Of a DNA stretch of 64,000 bases, positions 8,518 through 18,137 are shown piece after piece. Origin of the DNA: Streptomyces sp. S.PNR 29 (lineage in GTDB: Bacteria; Actinomycetota; Actinomycetes; Streptomycetales; Streptomycetaceae); the NCBI RefSeq assembly GCF_030386795.1, contig NZ_JANUQM010000016.1, positions 155,298-219,297 on the forward strand, written 5' to 3'. The translations under genes and the position numbers were made by a program. The notes beneath the pieces are model-generated. The model saw only the letters and a program-made list of their open reading frames with translations, made no database searches and was not told where the DNA came from. Every line of letters starts with the position of its first letter. Positions within the stretch are counted from its first letter, which is position 1.

Positions 8518-10391
8518 TGAGCGCAACCACCCGCCGACTGACGACAGCCCAGGCGCTGGTCGGATTCCTGTCCGCGCAGTACACCGAGCGGGACGGGGTA
8601 CGGCACCGGCTGATCGCCGGCACCTGGGGCATCTTCGGGCACGGCAACGTGGCCGGCATCGGGCAGGCGCTCGTCGAGTACGCCGACGTCATGCCGTACC
8701 ACCAGGGCCGCAACGAGCAGTCCATGGTGCACGCGGCAGTCGGCCACGCCCGCCAGCTCAACCGGCTGTCGGCGCAGGCCGTGACGACGTCCATCGGCCC
8801 CGGCGCCACGAACCTGGTCACCGGAGCCGCCCTCGCCACCATCAACCGCCTTCCGGTCCTGCTGCTGCCGGGCGACTACTTCGCATCGCACGCCCCCGAC
8901 CCGCTGCTCCAGCAGCTGGAGCACCCGACCGAGGCGGACGTGTCGGTCAACGACACCCTGCGCCCGGTCTCGCGCTACTTCGACCGCATCACCCGCCCCG
9001 AGGCCCTGATCCCCTCCGCGCTGAACGCCATGCGGGTGCTCACCGACCCCGCCGAGACGGGCGCCGTCACGCTCGCGCTGCCGCAGGACGTGCAGGCGGA
9101 GGCGTACGACTGGCCGGAGGAGTTCTTCGCCGAGCGCGTGTGGCGCGTACGGCGCCCCGCGCCCGACCCGGTGGAGCTCGCCGAGGCGGTCGCCGCGATC
9201 CGGGCCGCCGAGCGCCCCCTGATCGTCGCGGGCGGCGGAGTGCACCACAGCGAGGCCGAGGAGGCGCTGCGGGCGCTGGTGGACGCCACCGGCATCCCGG
9301 TCGCCTCGACGCAGGCCGGCAAGGGCTCGCTCCGCTACGACCACCCCGCCGACCTCGGCGGCATCGGCCACACCGGCACCGCGGTCAGCGACGAGCTCGC
9401 CCGCACCGCCGACCTGGTGATCGGCGTCGGCACCCGGTACACGGACTTCACCACGGCCTCCGGCACGCTCTTCCAGAACCCTCGGGTGCGGTTCCTCAAC
9501 CTCAACATCACCGGGTTCGACGCGCACAAGCTGGCCGCGCGCACGCTGGTCTGCGATGCGAGGGCAGGGCTGGAGAAGCTCACCGAAGCCCTCGCCGGAC
9601 ACCGCGTGGGCGGGTCGTACGAGGCCGAGTACCGCGCCGGCAAGGAGCGCTGGGACCAGGTCGTCGAGTCGGCCTACGGCGCCGAGGACGAGAACGCGGT
9701 ACCGACCCAGACGCAGGTGCTCGGCGCCCTGGACGCGGTCGTGGGCGACGACGACGTGGTGATCAACGCGGCGGGCTCGCTCCCCGGCGACCTGCACAAA
9801 CTGTGGCGCTCCCGCAGCCCGCGCCAGTACCACCTGGAGTACGGCTACTCCTGCATGGGCTACGAGATCCCGGCCGCGCTCGGCGTCCAGCAGGCCGCTC
9901 CCGGCACGCCGGTGTGGGCGCTGGTCGGCGACGGCACGTACCTGATGATGCCGACGGAGATCGTGACCGCCGTCCAGGAGGGCCTGCCGGTCAACGTGGT
10001 CCTCATCCAGAACCACGGCTACGCCTCCATCGGCGGCCTGTCGGAGGAGACCGGCGGCGAGCGCTTCGGCACCGCCTACCGCTACCGCGCGGCCGACGGC
10101 ACCTTCACCGGCGCCCCGCTGCCCGTGGACCTCGCCGCGAACGCCGCCAGCCTCGGCATGGACGTGCTGCGCGCCAAGACCGTGCGCGAGCTGCGCGAGG
10201 CGCTGGCCACGGCGCGTGCCTCGGACCGTCCGACGTGCGTGTACGTGGAGACCGACACCGCCACGCCGACCGCTCCCCCGGCCGAGGCCTGGTGGGACGT
10301 GCCGGTGGCCGAGGTGGCCTCCCGTGAGGCGGCCGTCGAGGCCCGCGAGCGGTACGACCGCCAGGTCGCCGGACGCCGCCACCACCTCTGA
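8517..10391 (+). CDS. iolD: 3D-(3,5/4)-trihydroxycyclohexane-1,2-dione hydrolase (ThDP enzyme)
   Basis: A 624-residue thiamine-diphosphate enzyme of the acetolactate-synthase superfamily that opens the diketo-inositol ring. The N-terminal PYR domain includes SIGPGATNLVTGAALATINRLPVLLLPGD; the C-terminal domain holds the ThDP/magnesium motif GDG (471-473) followed after the usual spacing by Asn499 (IQNHGYASIGGLS). Length matches IolD rather than acetolactate synthase (about 570). The ATG overlaps the iolB stop by one base, so the two are translationally coupled. Confidence 0.95.
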   Translation: MSATTRRLTTAQALVGFLSAQYTERDGVRHRLIAGTWGIFGHGNVAGIGQALVEYADVMPYHQGRNEQSMVHAAVGHARQLNRLSAQAVTTSIGPGATNLVTGAALATINRLPVLLLPGDYFASHAPDPLLQQLEHPTEADVSVNDTLRPVSRYFDRITRPEALIPSALNAMRVLTDPAETGAVTLALPQDVQAEAYDWPEEFFAERVWRVRRPAPDPVELAEAVAAIRAAERPLIVAGGGVHHSEAEEALRALVDATGIPVASTQAGKGSLRYDHPADLGGIGHTGTAVSDELARTADLVIGVGTRYTDFTTASGTLFQNPRVRFLNLNITGFDAHKLAARTLVCDARAGLEKLTEALAGHRVGGSYEAEYRAGKERWDQVVESAYGAEDENAVPTQTQVLGALDAVVGDDDVVINAAGSLPGDLHKLWRSRSPRQYHLEYGYSCMGYEIPAALGVQQAAPGTPVWALVGDGTYLMMPTEIVTAVQEGLPVNVVLIQNHGYASIGGLSEETGGERFGTAYRYRAADGTFTGAPLPVDLAANAASLGMDVLRAKTVRELREALATARASDRPTCVYVETDTATPTAPPAEAWWDVPVAEVASREAAVEARERYDRQVAGRRHHL

Positions 10392-10435
10392 AGTCCCCCG
10401 CTGAATTCAGGCTCACGAAAGGCCCCTTGCGCACC

Positions 10436-11929
<1,494 letters not shown>

Positions 11930-11954
11930 TCCCGTCCCCGGAGGAGGTACGTCC

Positions 11955-12740
11955 ATGGCGAAGACCGGTGACCGCGCACGTGCCGGGAGCGCCGGCGCGC
12001 TCAGCTCCCTGGACTTCGCCCTGGACCGCGGCAGTCCGGTGCCGTTGTACTACCAGCTGGCACAGCAGCTGGAGGCGGCGATCGAGCACGGCGTCCTCGC
12101 CCCGGGCAACCTCCTGGGCAACGAGGTGGACCTCTCCGTACGCCTCGGCCTGTCCCGTCCCACCGTCCGCCAGGCCATCCAGTCCCTCGTCGACAAGGGG
12201 CTGCTGGTCCGGCGGCGCGGGGTCGGCACGCAGGTGGTGCACAGCCAGGTCAAACGGCCGCTGGAGCTGAGCAGCCTGTACGACGACCTGGAGGCGGCCG
12301 GGCAGGGCCCGACCACGCAGGTGGTGCGCAACGAGACGGAAGCGGCGTCCGCGGACGTCGCGGCCGCCCTCGGCATCGCGGAGGGCAGCGAGGTGACCGT
12401 CCTGGAGCGGCTGCGCTGCACGCACGGCCAGCCCGTGGCCTTCCTCTGCAACTACCTGCCCGCGCCGCTCCTGCAGCTGGACACCGCCCGGCTGGAGTCG
12501 ACCGGCCTGTACCGGATGATGCGCACCGCCGGCATCACCCTGCACAGCGCCCGGCAGACCATCGGTGCCCGCTCGGCCACCGCCGAGGAGGCCGCCCGCC
12601 TCGACGAGCAGCAGGGTGCGGCGCTGCTCACGATGCAGCGCACGGCGTTCGACGACACCGGGCGGCCGGTCGAGTACGGGACGCACATCTACCGGGCGTC
12701 CCGGTACGCGTTCGACTTCCAGCTGCTGGTCAGGCCTTGA
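11955..12740 (+). CDS. GntR/HutC-family regulator, probable iol repressor
   Basis: A 261-residue regulator with an N-terminal winged helix (about residues 25-95; PLYYQLAQQLEAAIEHGVL, LSRPTVRQAIQSLVDKGLLVRRRGVGT) and a C-terminal UTRA ligand-binding domain (about 110-255; VLERLRCTHGQPVAFLCNYLP). A strong AGGAGGT lies about 8 bases before the ATG. Being last gene of the iol operon, it would be produced together with the pathway. GntR-family control of inositol genes is described in Streptomyces (SCO6974 in S. coelicolor, from memory). The likely target is the inverted repeat at 5572-5637. Its stop codon directly abuts the stop of the convergent DUF427 gene. Confidence 0.85.
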   Translation: MAKTGDRARAGSAGALSSLDFALDRGSPVPLYYQLAQQLEAAIEHGVLAPGNLLGNEVDLSVRLGLSRPTVRQAIQSLVDKGLLVRRRGVGTQVVHSQVKRPLELSSLYDDLEAAGQGPTTQVVRNETEAASADVAAALGIAEGSEVTVLERLRCTHGQPVAFLCNYLPAPLLQLDTARLESTGLYRMMRTAGITLHSARQTIGARSATAEEAARLDEQQGAALLTMQRTAFDDTGRPVEYGTHIYRASRYAFDFQLLVRP

Positions 12741-13544
12741 TCAGGTCTTGAGGGTCGCGGTGAACGGCGTGACCGGGCGCTCCCGGCGCTCGCCGTCCAC
12801 GGTGATGTCGACCGCTTCGTTGAAGAAGGCGAGGAGTCCCCGTACGGCGGCCACCGCGGGCAGCGGATCCGGATAGCTCCAGACGATGTTCGGCGGCACG
12901 TCTCCTCCCCCGCGCCAGGTCCAGTACCGCGCCGTGCCCTTGTACGGGCACTGGGTGCTGTGGCCGGTGGGCTCGAACAGATCGAGGCGGACGTCCTCGG
13001 CCGGGATGTAGTACCGCGTCGGCAGGGCGGTCTCGAAGAGCAGCGCCGGGCGGCGGGTGTCGGCGACGACCGTGCCGGCGATCTCCACGCGGACATGGCG
13101 GCTGCTGGGCATCGCGTCCACCCGTTTGTGCGGGTCACGGGGATGGACGAAGATCTCCTCCTCTTCCTCGTACCAGTGGTCGAGGCTGTGGCCCCAGCGC
13201 CGGAACCACTCGAAGGCGATGTGGCCGGCGAGGTCGTCGGCGGGAAAGGTCCAGGCCGCGTTCTCCAGCAGCTCGCCGTGGACTTCGAGGTCGTAGAAGA
13301 TCTGCGATCCGGCGTGCGTGCCCCTGCGGGGGCTCTTCGCGGGACGGAGCAGGTCCTCGCGGACCTCCTCGCGCGGGAAGGCGTACTGCGGCACGGGGAG
13401 CCCGGGCTCCCAGACGAGCACCGGGTGCCGGCTGTCGACGACGGTGACGTCGGCCTTGCGGCCCCGCACCCAGCGGTCGCTGGGCTCCCACAGCAGGCCC
13501 TCGGGGGTGGTGCGGATGCTTCGTTCGGTGGGGAGGAGGGTCAT
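12741..13544 (-). CDS. Double DUF427-domain protein
   Basis: A 267-residue protein made of two related DUF427 units. The first (about residues 25-125) includes VTVVDSRHPVLVWEPGLPVPQYAFPREEVREDLLRP, the second (about 150-260) VRVEIAGTVVADTRRPALLFETALPTRYYIPAEDVRLDLFEP followed by the family hallmark CPYKGTARYW. The function of DUF427 is not known to me; single-domain members of about 95 residues are common in actinobacteria, so this is a tandem duplication within one protein. The ATG at 13544 has GGAAGGAG upstream. It converges on the GntR gene with no space for a terminator between the two stop codons. Confidence 0.85.
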   Translation of the reverse strand: MTLLPTERSIRTTPEGLLWEPSDRWVRGRKADVTVVDSRHPVLVWEPGLPVPQYAFPREEVREDLLRPAKSPRRGTHAGSQIFYDLEVHGELLENAAWTFPADDLAGHIAFEWFRRWGHSLDHWYEEEEEIFVHPRDPHKRVDAMPSSRHVRVEIAGTVVADTRRPALLFETALPTRYYIPAEDVRLDLFEPTGHSTQCPYKGTARYWTWRGGGDVPPNIVWSYPDPLPAVAAVRGLLAFFNEAVDITVDGERRERPVTPFTATLKT

Positions 13545-13867
13545 GGCCCGCTCTCCTTCCGGCAGGTTGCGGAGGCGACGGGGCGGGCGGCGGTCGCCAG
13601 GACCGACACGCCCAGAAACACAGCATGCCTCCGCTCGGCCCTCCGGCACGAACTCCTCCCTGTCGACCGTCAGCCGCGGCCTCCGCGTGACTCCGCTGCG
13701 TGGGCCGGGACGGGCCGCCGGAGGCCGCTGAGCCGGCCCCGGCGACGGGCCCCGGTCGGCCTGTGCCTCCGCGGCCCGCCGCATGCGACCGACGGCTGCG
13801 CCTCCGCACCCCCTGCCGCGTCGTCGTGCTGCCCCGGGGGCAGATCGCCGCGAGCGGGCCGGTGGCC
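13545..13867. other. Gene-free GC-rich stretch upstream of the DUF427 gene
   Basis: These 323 bases separate two leftward genes. They hold the DUF427 ribosome binding site (GGAAGGAG just right of 13544) and presumably its promoter, but I see no clear -35/-10 pair, hairpin with T-tract, or plausible coding frame. Confidence 0.5.
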
Positions 13868-14851
13868 TCAGTGGGCCCCGTCCAGCCGCGCCCGCTGCTC
13901 CGGCGTCAGCTGAAGGTCCACCGCTGCCAGGTTCTCCTCCAGCTGCGCCACCGACGACACCCCGGCCAGCGGGACGACCGGCAGCTCGCCGCCGATCTGC
14001 CAGGCCAGCACGACCTGGTTGACGGTCGCCCCGGTCTCCTTCGCCACCTCGTGCAGGACCGCCAGCCGCGCCGGGGTGCCCGGGTGGTCGAAGTCCCGCG
14101 GCAGCCGGTCCGGGTGGGTGTAGGCGCCCTTGAGCAGCGGCGAGTAGGCGACCAGGGTCAGGGCGGGCTCGGCCCTCAGGTAGCTCAGCAGCTCCGGGCC
14201 GGCGTGGCCGAGGCTGCCGTCGGGGAACAGATCGTCGGGTATGTCGGTGCGGGGCCGCAGGTGGCTGTGTGCGTACTGGAGCACCTCGTAGCCGGGCAGG
14301 CCCGCCGCGGCGGCCAGGGCGCGGGCCCGCTCCACCCGCCAGACGGCCTGGTTGCTCACGCCCAGCAGGCCGACCGTGCCCTCCGCGACCAGTTCGGCGA
14401 AGCCCTCGACGGTCTCGCGGAGAGGCACGGTCGGGTCGTCGATGTGCGCGTACAGCAGATCGAGCCTCTCCACTCCGAGCCGTTCCCGGCTGCGCTCGGC
14501 CGACTCGCGGATCACCTTCGCCGACAGGCCCTCCGCGTTGTCGAGGTAGCTCGTACCGGGGGCCAGGGGGCGGGCGCCGAGCTTGGTCGCGATCGTCACC
14601 TCGTCGCCGATGCCGCGGCTGCGCCGCCACCGGCCGAGCAGTTCCTCGCTCTGTCCGCCCTGGCCCCCGTCGACCCAGAAGGCGTAGTTGTCGGATGTGT
14701 CGATGAAGTTCCCGCCGGCCTCGACATACCGGTCCAGTACGGCGAAGGACGTCTTCTCGTCCGTCACCGATCCGAACAGCATCGTGCCGAGCGCGAGCAC
14801 GCTCACCTCACGGCGGGTCGTCGGGTCGGTGCCGATGGTGCGGTACTGCAT
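13868..14851 (-). CDS. Aldo/keto reductase
   Basis: A 327-residue (beta/alpha)8 NADPH-dependent oxidoreductase. The tetrad of the family is visible: Asp and Tyr in FIDTSDNYAFW (near residue 50), Lys in TIATKLGA (near 83) and His in LLYAHIDDP (near 128), followed by LLGVSNQAVWRVERA and VAYSPLLKGAYTHP. The ATG at 14851 (MQYRTIG) has GGAGGG upstream; an in-frame start further out would lie inside the promoter. It sits behind a MerR-type dyad, which suggests induction by a small molecule or reactive species. Substrate unknown. Confidence 0.88.
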   Translation of the reverse strand: MQYRTIGTDPTTRREVSVLALGTMLFGSVTDEKTSFAVLDRYVEAGGNFIDTSDNYAFWVDGGQGGQSEELLGRWRRSRGIGDEVTIATKLGARPLAPGTSYLDNAEGLSAKVIRESAERSRERLGVERLDLLYAHIDDPTVPLRETVEGFAELVAEGTVGLLGVSNQAVWRVERARALAAAAGLPGYEVLQYAHSHLRPRTDIPDDLFPDGSLGHAGPELLSYLRAEPALTLVAYSPLLKGAYTHPDRLPRDFDHPGTPARLAVLHEVAKETGATVNQVVLAWQIGGELPVVPLAGVSSVAQLEENLAAVDLQLTPEQRARLDGAH

Positions 14852-14902
14852 TGCGGTTCCCTCCCGTCCGCGCCCACGTCCGGGGCGCGTGACGGGAGTC
14901 TT

Positions 14903-14930
14903 CAGCTTGAAGCGCACTTCAAGGCAAGCC
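14903..14930 (-). promoter_or_regulatory. MerR-type operator/promoter of the aldo/keto reductase gene
   Basis: CTTGAAG (14906-14912) and CTTCAAG (14917-14923) form a perfect 7-bp dyad with a 4-base centre. Read on the minus strand, a TTGCCT hexamer at the right edge is separated by 19 bp from AAGACT, so the dyad fills an overlong spacer, the arrangement used by MerR-family activators. No merR gene is in the window, so the regulator would act in trans. Confidence 0.55.
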
Positions 14931-14953
14931 ATGCGCCGCCCGGGACCGGCGGC

Positions 14954-15640
14954 TCAGCGGAAGTTCACGTCACTGCACAGGAAGTAGGTCTGGTCCATGT
15001 GCGACGCCTGCCAGATCGTGTAGACGACATGGCGGCCGCTGTAGCCCGAGGTGCTCACGGGGATCGAGTAGTTCTGGCTGGGGGCGTACCTGCCGGTGCG
15101 GGCGACCAGTTGGAGGTCGCTCCACTTCAGTGGCTGGGTGGTGGGGTCGTAGCCCTGCCGGGTGACGTACACCAGGAAGTAGTCCGCGCCGTGGCTGGCC
15201 TGGTCGTACAGCTTCACGGTGAAGTTGGCGCCGATGTCCGTCGTCTTCCAGGCCCCCACGGCGTCCAGCGAGTTGTAGCGGCCGCCCTCGGTACGGCCGC
15301 CGCTGCACAGCTGGCCGTCGGGGATGACGGCCGGGAAGTTGCCGCCGGAGCCGTTGCGGTACAGGCCGTTCCAGTTCCACATGGCGTTGGGGTTGTCCTG
15401 CCAGGCCTGCCAGCACATGGGGTCCTGCTGCGCCATGGCCGGATTCTGGAAGTCGTTCCCCCAGCGGAGCCAGCAGCCGTAGTTACGGGATGCCGGATCG
15501 ACGACGGAACCGTGGGCACTCGCGGTGCCGCTCCAGGGGATCAGACAGATCAGCGCTGCGGTGATCAGGCTGAGGGCGAGTGTCCGGCGAGGGCGGACCC
15601 TGATGCGCTCTTGGTCGTGATCATGACAAACCAAGGACAT
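14954..15640 (-). CDS. AA10 lytic polysaccharide monooxygenase (secreted, probably cellulose-active)
   Basis: A 228-residue secreted copper enzyme that oxidatively cleaves crystalline polysaccharide. Residues 1-42 are a long twin-basic signal peptide (RVRPRRTLALSL...GTASA) cleaved so that His43 becomes the new N-terminus, the first ligand of the copper histidine brace. The probable second brace His is His150 in DQASHGADYF, 107 residues later, and the C-terminal YFLCSDVNF supplies the conserved aromatic. Cysteine pairs fit the AA10 fold. There is no carbohydrate-binding module. The upstream CebR-like box argues for a cellulose rather than chitin role. The ATG at 15640 has GGGAGAAGAG upstream. 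Confidence 0.9.
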   Translation of the reverse strand: MSLVCHDHDQERIRVRPRRTLALSLITAALICLIPWSGTASAHGSVVDPASRNYGCWLRWGNDFQNPAMAQQDPMCWQAWQDNPNAMWNWNGLYRNGSGGNFPAVIPDGQLCSGGRTEGGRYNSLDAVGAWKTTDIGANFTVKLYDQASHGADYFLVYVTRQGYDPTTQPLKWSDLQLVARTGRYAPSQNYSIPVSTSGYSGRHVVYTIWQASHMDQTYFLCSDVNFR

Positions 15641-15687
15641 GTCTCTTCTCCCGAGATGTGGGGGATTCGGGGTGCGGAAGCAGAGCG

Positions 15688-15701
15688 TGGGAGCGCTCCC
15701 G
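15688..15701. promoter_or_regulatory. CebR-type operator upstream of the LPMO
   Basis: TGGGAGCGCTCCCG matches 13 of 14 bases of the CebR operator TGGGAGCGCTCCCA known for cello-oligosaccharide control of cellulolytic genes in Streptomyces. It is 48 bp upstream of the LPMO start codon, a usual position for LacI-family repression. Confidence 0.8.
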
Positions 15702-15763
15702 CACTGCACAGGCTGCGCGCGCTCGGGCAGGGCGGCAACATTCGATTGCGCCACTTCCGCACC

Positions 15764-15798
15764 GTGTGGCGCGATCCCGTTGCCGGGATGCGCCACAC
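15764..15798 (-). terminator. Probable terminator of the pnt operon
   Basis: GTGTGGCGC plus ATCCCG (15764-15779, one bulged G) pairs with CGGGATGCGCCACAC (15784-15798) around a TTGC loop, a 15-bp stem. It lies 16 bases after the end of the leftward dehydrogenase gene. No T-tract follows, as is common in Streptomyces. Confidence 0.6.
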
Positions 15799-15813
15799 CC
15801 CCCGCTGCAAGGT

Positions 15814-16662
15814 TCATGACCGGCCGTGGGCCCCGTCCCCCAGGTGCGCGAGCACCTCGGCGAGCGGCAGCTCGTACCGGTCCTTGTCCTGCTCCCACCG
15901 CCGCATCACCGCTGCCGCGGCCTCGGCCATCTGGGGAGGCAGCCCGGAGGCGCGCAGGGTGTCGGCGGCTTCGCCCATTTCGGGAGCCCAACGCCACGCT
16001 CGGGCGGCGACTGAGGACAGGTCGGCGGGGTTGGAGAGGAAGTCCGCGGGCATGCGCCGGGCCTCGGCGGTGAGAAGACCGGCGACTCCGTGGCTGTCCG
16101 CCAGAGCGTGCGACACGGCGGCGAGCGTGCGGGCGGCTTTCTGGAAGGCCGCGAAGGACATCTTCAGAGCAGACGCGGCACCGACCCGGTCCCCCGCGGC
16201 CTCCACCTGGACGCGGGAGCCACGGAAGACGAAGCGGAGGAGATCCACCGCCTGCGGACCCCCCGCCAGATAGAGACGGCACGTGTGCCGGTCACCGGGT
16301 GGCGGGCCGATGACGGCACCGTCGAGCACCGAGGAAGCGGGCCGGACCTCGTGCGCGATGCGTTCCATGCGCTGGGGGCTGATGGCGTTGGCCTCGACAT
16401 ACAGTCCCGTGAACCCGTGCCGGGCGACGGACACGGCGACGTCCTCAGCCGCGTGCGGCGGACAGAGGGACAGCACCACCTCGCTGGCGCCGAGAGCTTC
16501 CGCGAGCGACGGACAGTCCGTCAGTCCCGCCTTCCGGGCCCGTTCCCGCGTCGCGGCGCTTCGGTCAGCAGACACCCAGAGGACCTGATGCCCCGACCGG
16601 GACGCCTGGACGGCGACGGCCGCTCCCATGGCCCCCGGGTGCAGCACGGTCAGCGTGGTCAC
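15814..16662 (-). CDS. NAD(P)-binding dehydrogenase with DUF1932-type C-terminus
   Basis: A 282-residue relative of 6-phosphogluconate and beta-hydroxyacid dehydrogenases. The Rossmann part starts TVLHPGAMGAAVAVQASRSGHQVLWVSADRS, and the helical C-terminal half (about 165-275; AASALKMSFAAFQKAARTL) resembles the DUF1932 domain. A lysine in ALKMSF is in the usual catalytic position. The GTG at 16662 overlaps the pntB stop by four bases, so it belongs to the pntA-pntB operon. Substrate unknown; the coupling to transhydrogenase suggests an NADPH-linked reaction. Confidence 0.75.
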   Translation of the reverse strand: MTTLTVLHPGAMGAAVAVQASRSGHQVLWVSADRSAATRERARKAGLTDCPSLAEALGASEVVLSLCPPHAAEDVAVSVARHGFTGLYVEANAISPQRMERIAHEVRPASSVLDGAVIGPPPGDRHTCRLYLAGGPQAVDLLRFVFRGSRVQVEAAGDRVGAASALKMSFAAFQKAARTLAAVSHALADSHGVAGLLTAEARRMPADFLSNPADLSSVAARAWRWAPEMGEAADTLRASGLPPQMAEAAAAVMRRWEQDKDRYELPLAEVLAHLGDGAHGRS

Positions 16663-18131
16663 CGCGTACCCCCCGGTGCCCGGGGCGTCGTGCCGACCGC
16701 GGCCAGGACCGGCGCGTCGGTGGCATCGAGGCTGCGCAGGATGTCCTCCACCCGCTCCTTGGCGTCCCCGAAGAGCATCTGGGTGTTCTCCCGGAAGAAC
16801 AGCGGATTCTGCACGCCCGCGTAACCCGTGGCCATGGAGCGCTTGAAGACGACGACGTCGGCAGCCTCCCACACGTGCAGCACCGGCATCCCCGCGATGG
16901 GACTGGCCGGGTCCTCTGCGGCGGCCGGGTTGACGGTGTCGTTGGCGCCGATGACCAGGACGACCGAGGTGGCGGCGAAGTCGTCGTTGATCTCGTCCAT
17001 TTCCAGGACGATGTCGTACGGCACGTTGGCCTCGGCGAGCAGCACGTTCATATGACCGGGCAGGCGGCCGGCGACCGGGTGGACGGCGAAGCGCACCTCG
17101 ACGCCCCGCTCGCGCAGCTTGCGTGCCAGCTCCGCGACCGGGTACTGGGCTTGGGCGACCGCCATCCCGTAGCCCGGCGTGATGATCACCGAAGAGGCGG
17201 CGCGCAGCAGCTCCGCGGTGTCCTCCGCGCCGATCTCCCGGTGCTCCCCGTGGTCACTGGCGTCGCTCGTCCCCGCCGGGGCACCGAAGCCGCCCGCGAT
17301 CACCGAGATGAAGGAACGGTTCATCGCCTTGCACATGATGTACGACAGGTAGGCGCCGGAGGAGCCGACCAGCGCGCCGGTGACGATGAGCAGGTTGTTG
17401 GCGAGCAGAAAGCCCGAGGCGGCCGCGGCCCAACCGGAGTAGCTGTTGAGCATCGACACGACCACCGGCATGTCCCCGCCACCGATGGAGGCGACCAGAT
17501 GCACGCCGAGGGCCAGGGCCAGGACGGTGACCGCGATGAGCAGTCCCACGTGCGGGCGCGCGACGAACGCCACGGTGAGTACGGCGAACGCGGCGAGCGC
17601 GCCGAGGTTGAGGGCGTGTCTGCCCGGAAGCATGAGCGGCCGGGACTTGATGCGCGCCGCCAGCTTCAGGTAGGCGACGACGGAACCGGTGAAGGTGACC
17701 GCGCCGATGAACACGCCGATGAAGACCTCGGCGTGGTGGATGCGCAGCAGCGAGCCGGTGAGCTCTTCACCGGCATGGCCTCCGGCGTCCACGTCGAGGT
17801 AGCCGTTCCAGCCGACGAACGCGGCGGCGAGGCCGACGAGACTGTGCATGATGGCGATCAGCTCCGGCATACCGGTCATCGCCACGACCCGGGCACGCCA
17901 CAGTCCGATGCCCGCGCCCACCGCCGTGGCGACGGCGATCAGCACGAGACCGGTGACGGTGATGCTCCGGGAGGCGAGACCGATGGTGGCGGCCAGCGCG
18001 ACGACCATGCCCGCGATGCCCCAGACGACTCCCGAGCGGGAGGTCCGGTGCTGCGAGAGTCCGGCGAGGCTCAGGATGAACAGCAGCGCGGCGACGACGT
18101 AGGCGGCCTCTGCGGCCGTGACTGTGGTCAT
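16659..18131 (-). CDS. pntB: NAD(P) transhydrogenase subunit beta
   Basis: A 490-residue membrane subunit that binds NADP(H) and forms most of the proton channel. About nine hydrophobic segments occupy residues 1-260 (for example AAYVVAALLFILSLAGLSQ, LAAFAVLTVAFVA, GLLIAVTVLALALGVHLVASIGGGDMPVVVSMLNSYSGWAAAASGF). The C-terminal domain III has the nucleotide motifs IITPGYGMAVAQAQYPVAEL and LVIGANDTVNPAA. The start lies six bases after pntA. It should assemble with PntA into the proton-driven enzyme that makes NADPH from NADH. Confidence 0.95.
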   Translation of the reverse strand: MTTVTAAEAAYVVAALLFILSLAGLSQHRTSRSGVVWGIAGMVVALAATIGLASRSITVTGLVLIAVATAVGAGIGLWRARVVAMTGMPELIAIMHSLVGLAAAFVGWNGYLDVDAGGHAGEELTGSLLRIHHAEVFIGVFIGAVTFTGSVVAYLKLAARIKSRPLMLPGRHALNLGALAAFAVLTVAFVARPHVGLLIAVTVLALALGVHLVASIGGGDMPVVVSMLNSYSGWAAAASGFLLANNLLIVTGALVGSSGAYLSYIMCKAMNRSFISVIAGGFGAPAGTSDASDHGEHREIGAEDTAELLRAASSVIITPGYGMAVAQAQYPVAELARKLRERGVEVRFAVHPVAGRLPGHMNVLLAEANVPYDIVLEMDEINDDFAATSVVLVIGANDTVNPAAAEDPASPIAGMPVLHVWEAADVVVFKRSMATGYAGVQNPLFFRENTQMLFGDAKERVEDILRSLDATDAPVLAAVGTTPRAPGGTR

Positions 18132-18137
18132 CCGTGA

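Noticed and set aside
12741..14630. A long minus-strand frame that extends the DUF427 gene upstream by about 360 codons
   Set aside because: The extension is in the wrong frame for the aldo/keto reductase it overlaps, and a good ATG with ribosome binding site exists at 13544.
13700..16273. An 857-codon plus-strand frame across the aldo/keto reductase, LPMO and dehydrogenase
   Set aside because: It runs antisense to three recognisable genes with motifs and ribosome binding sites on the minus strand; its own translation shows no domain.
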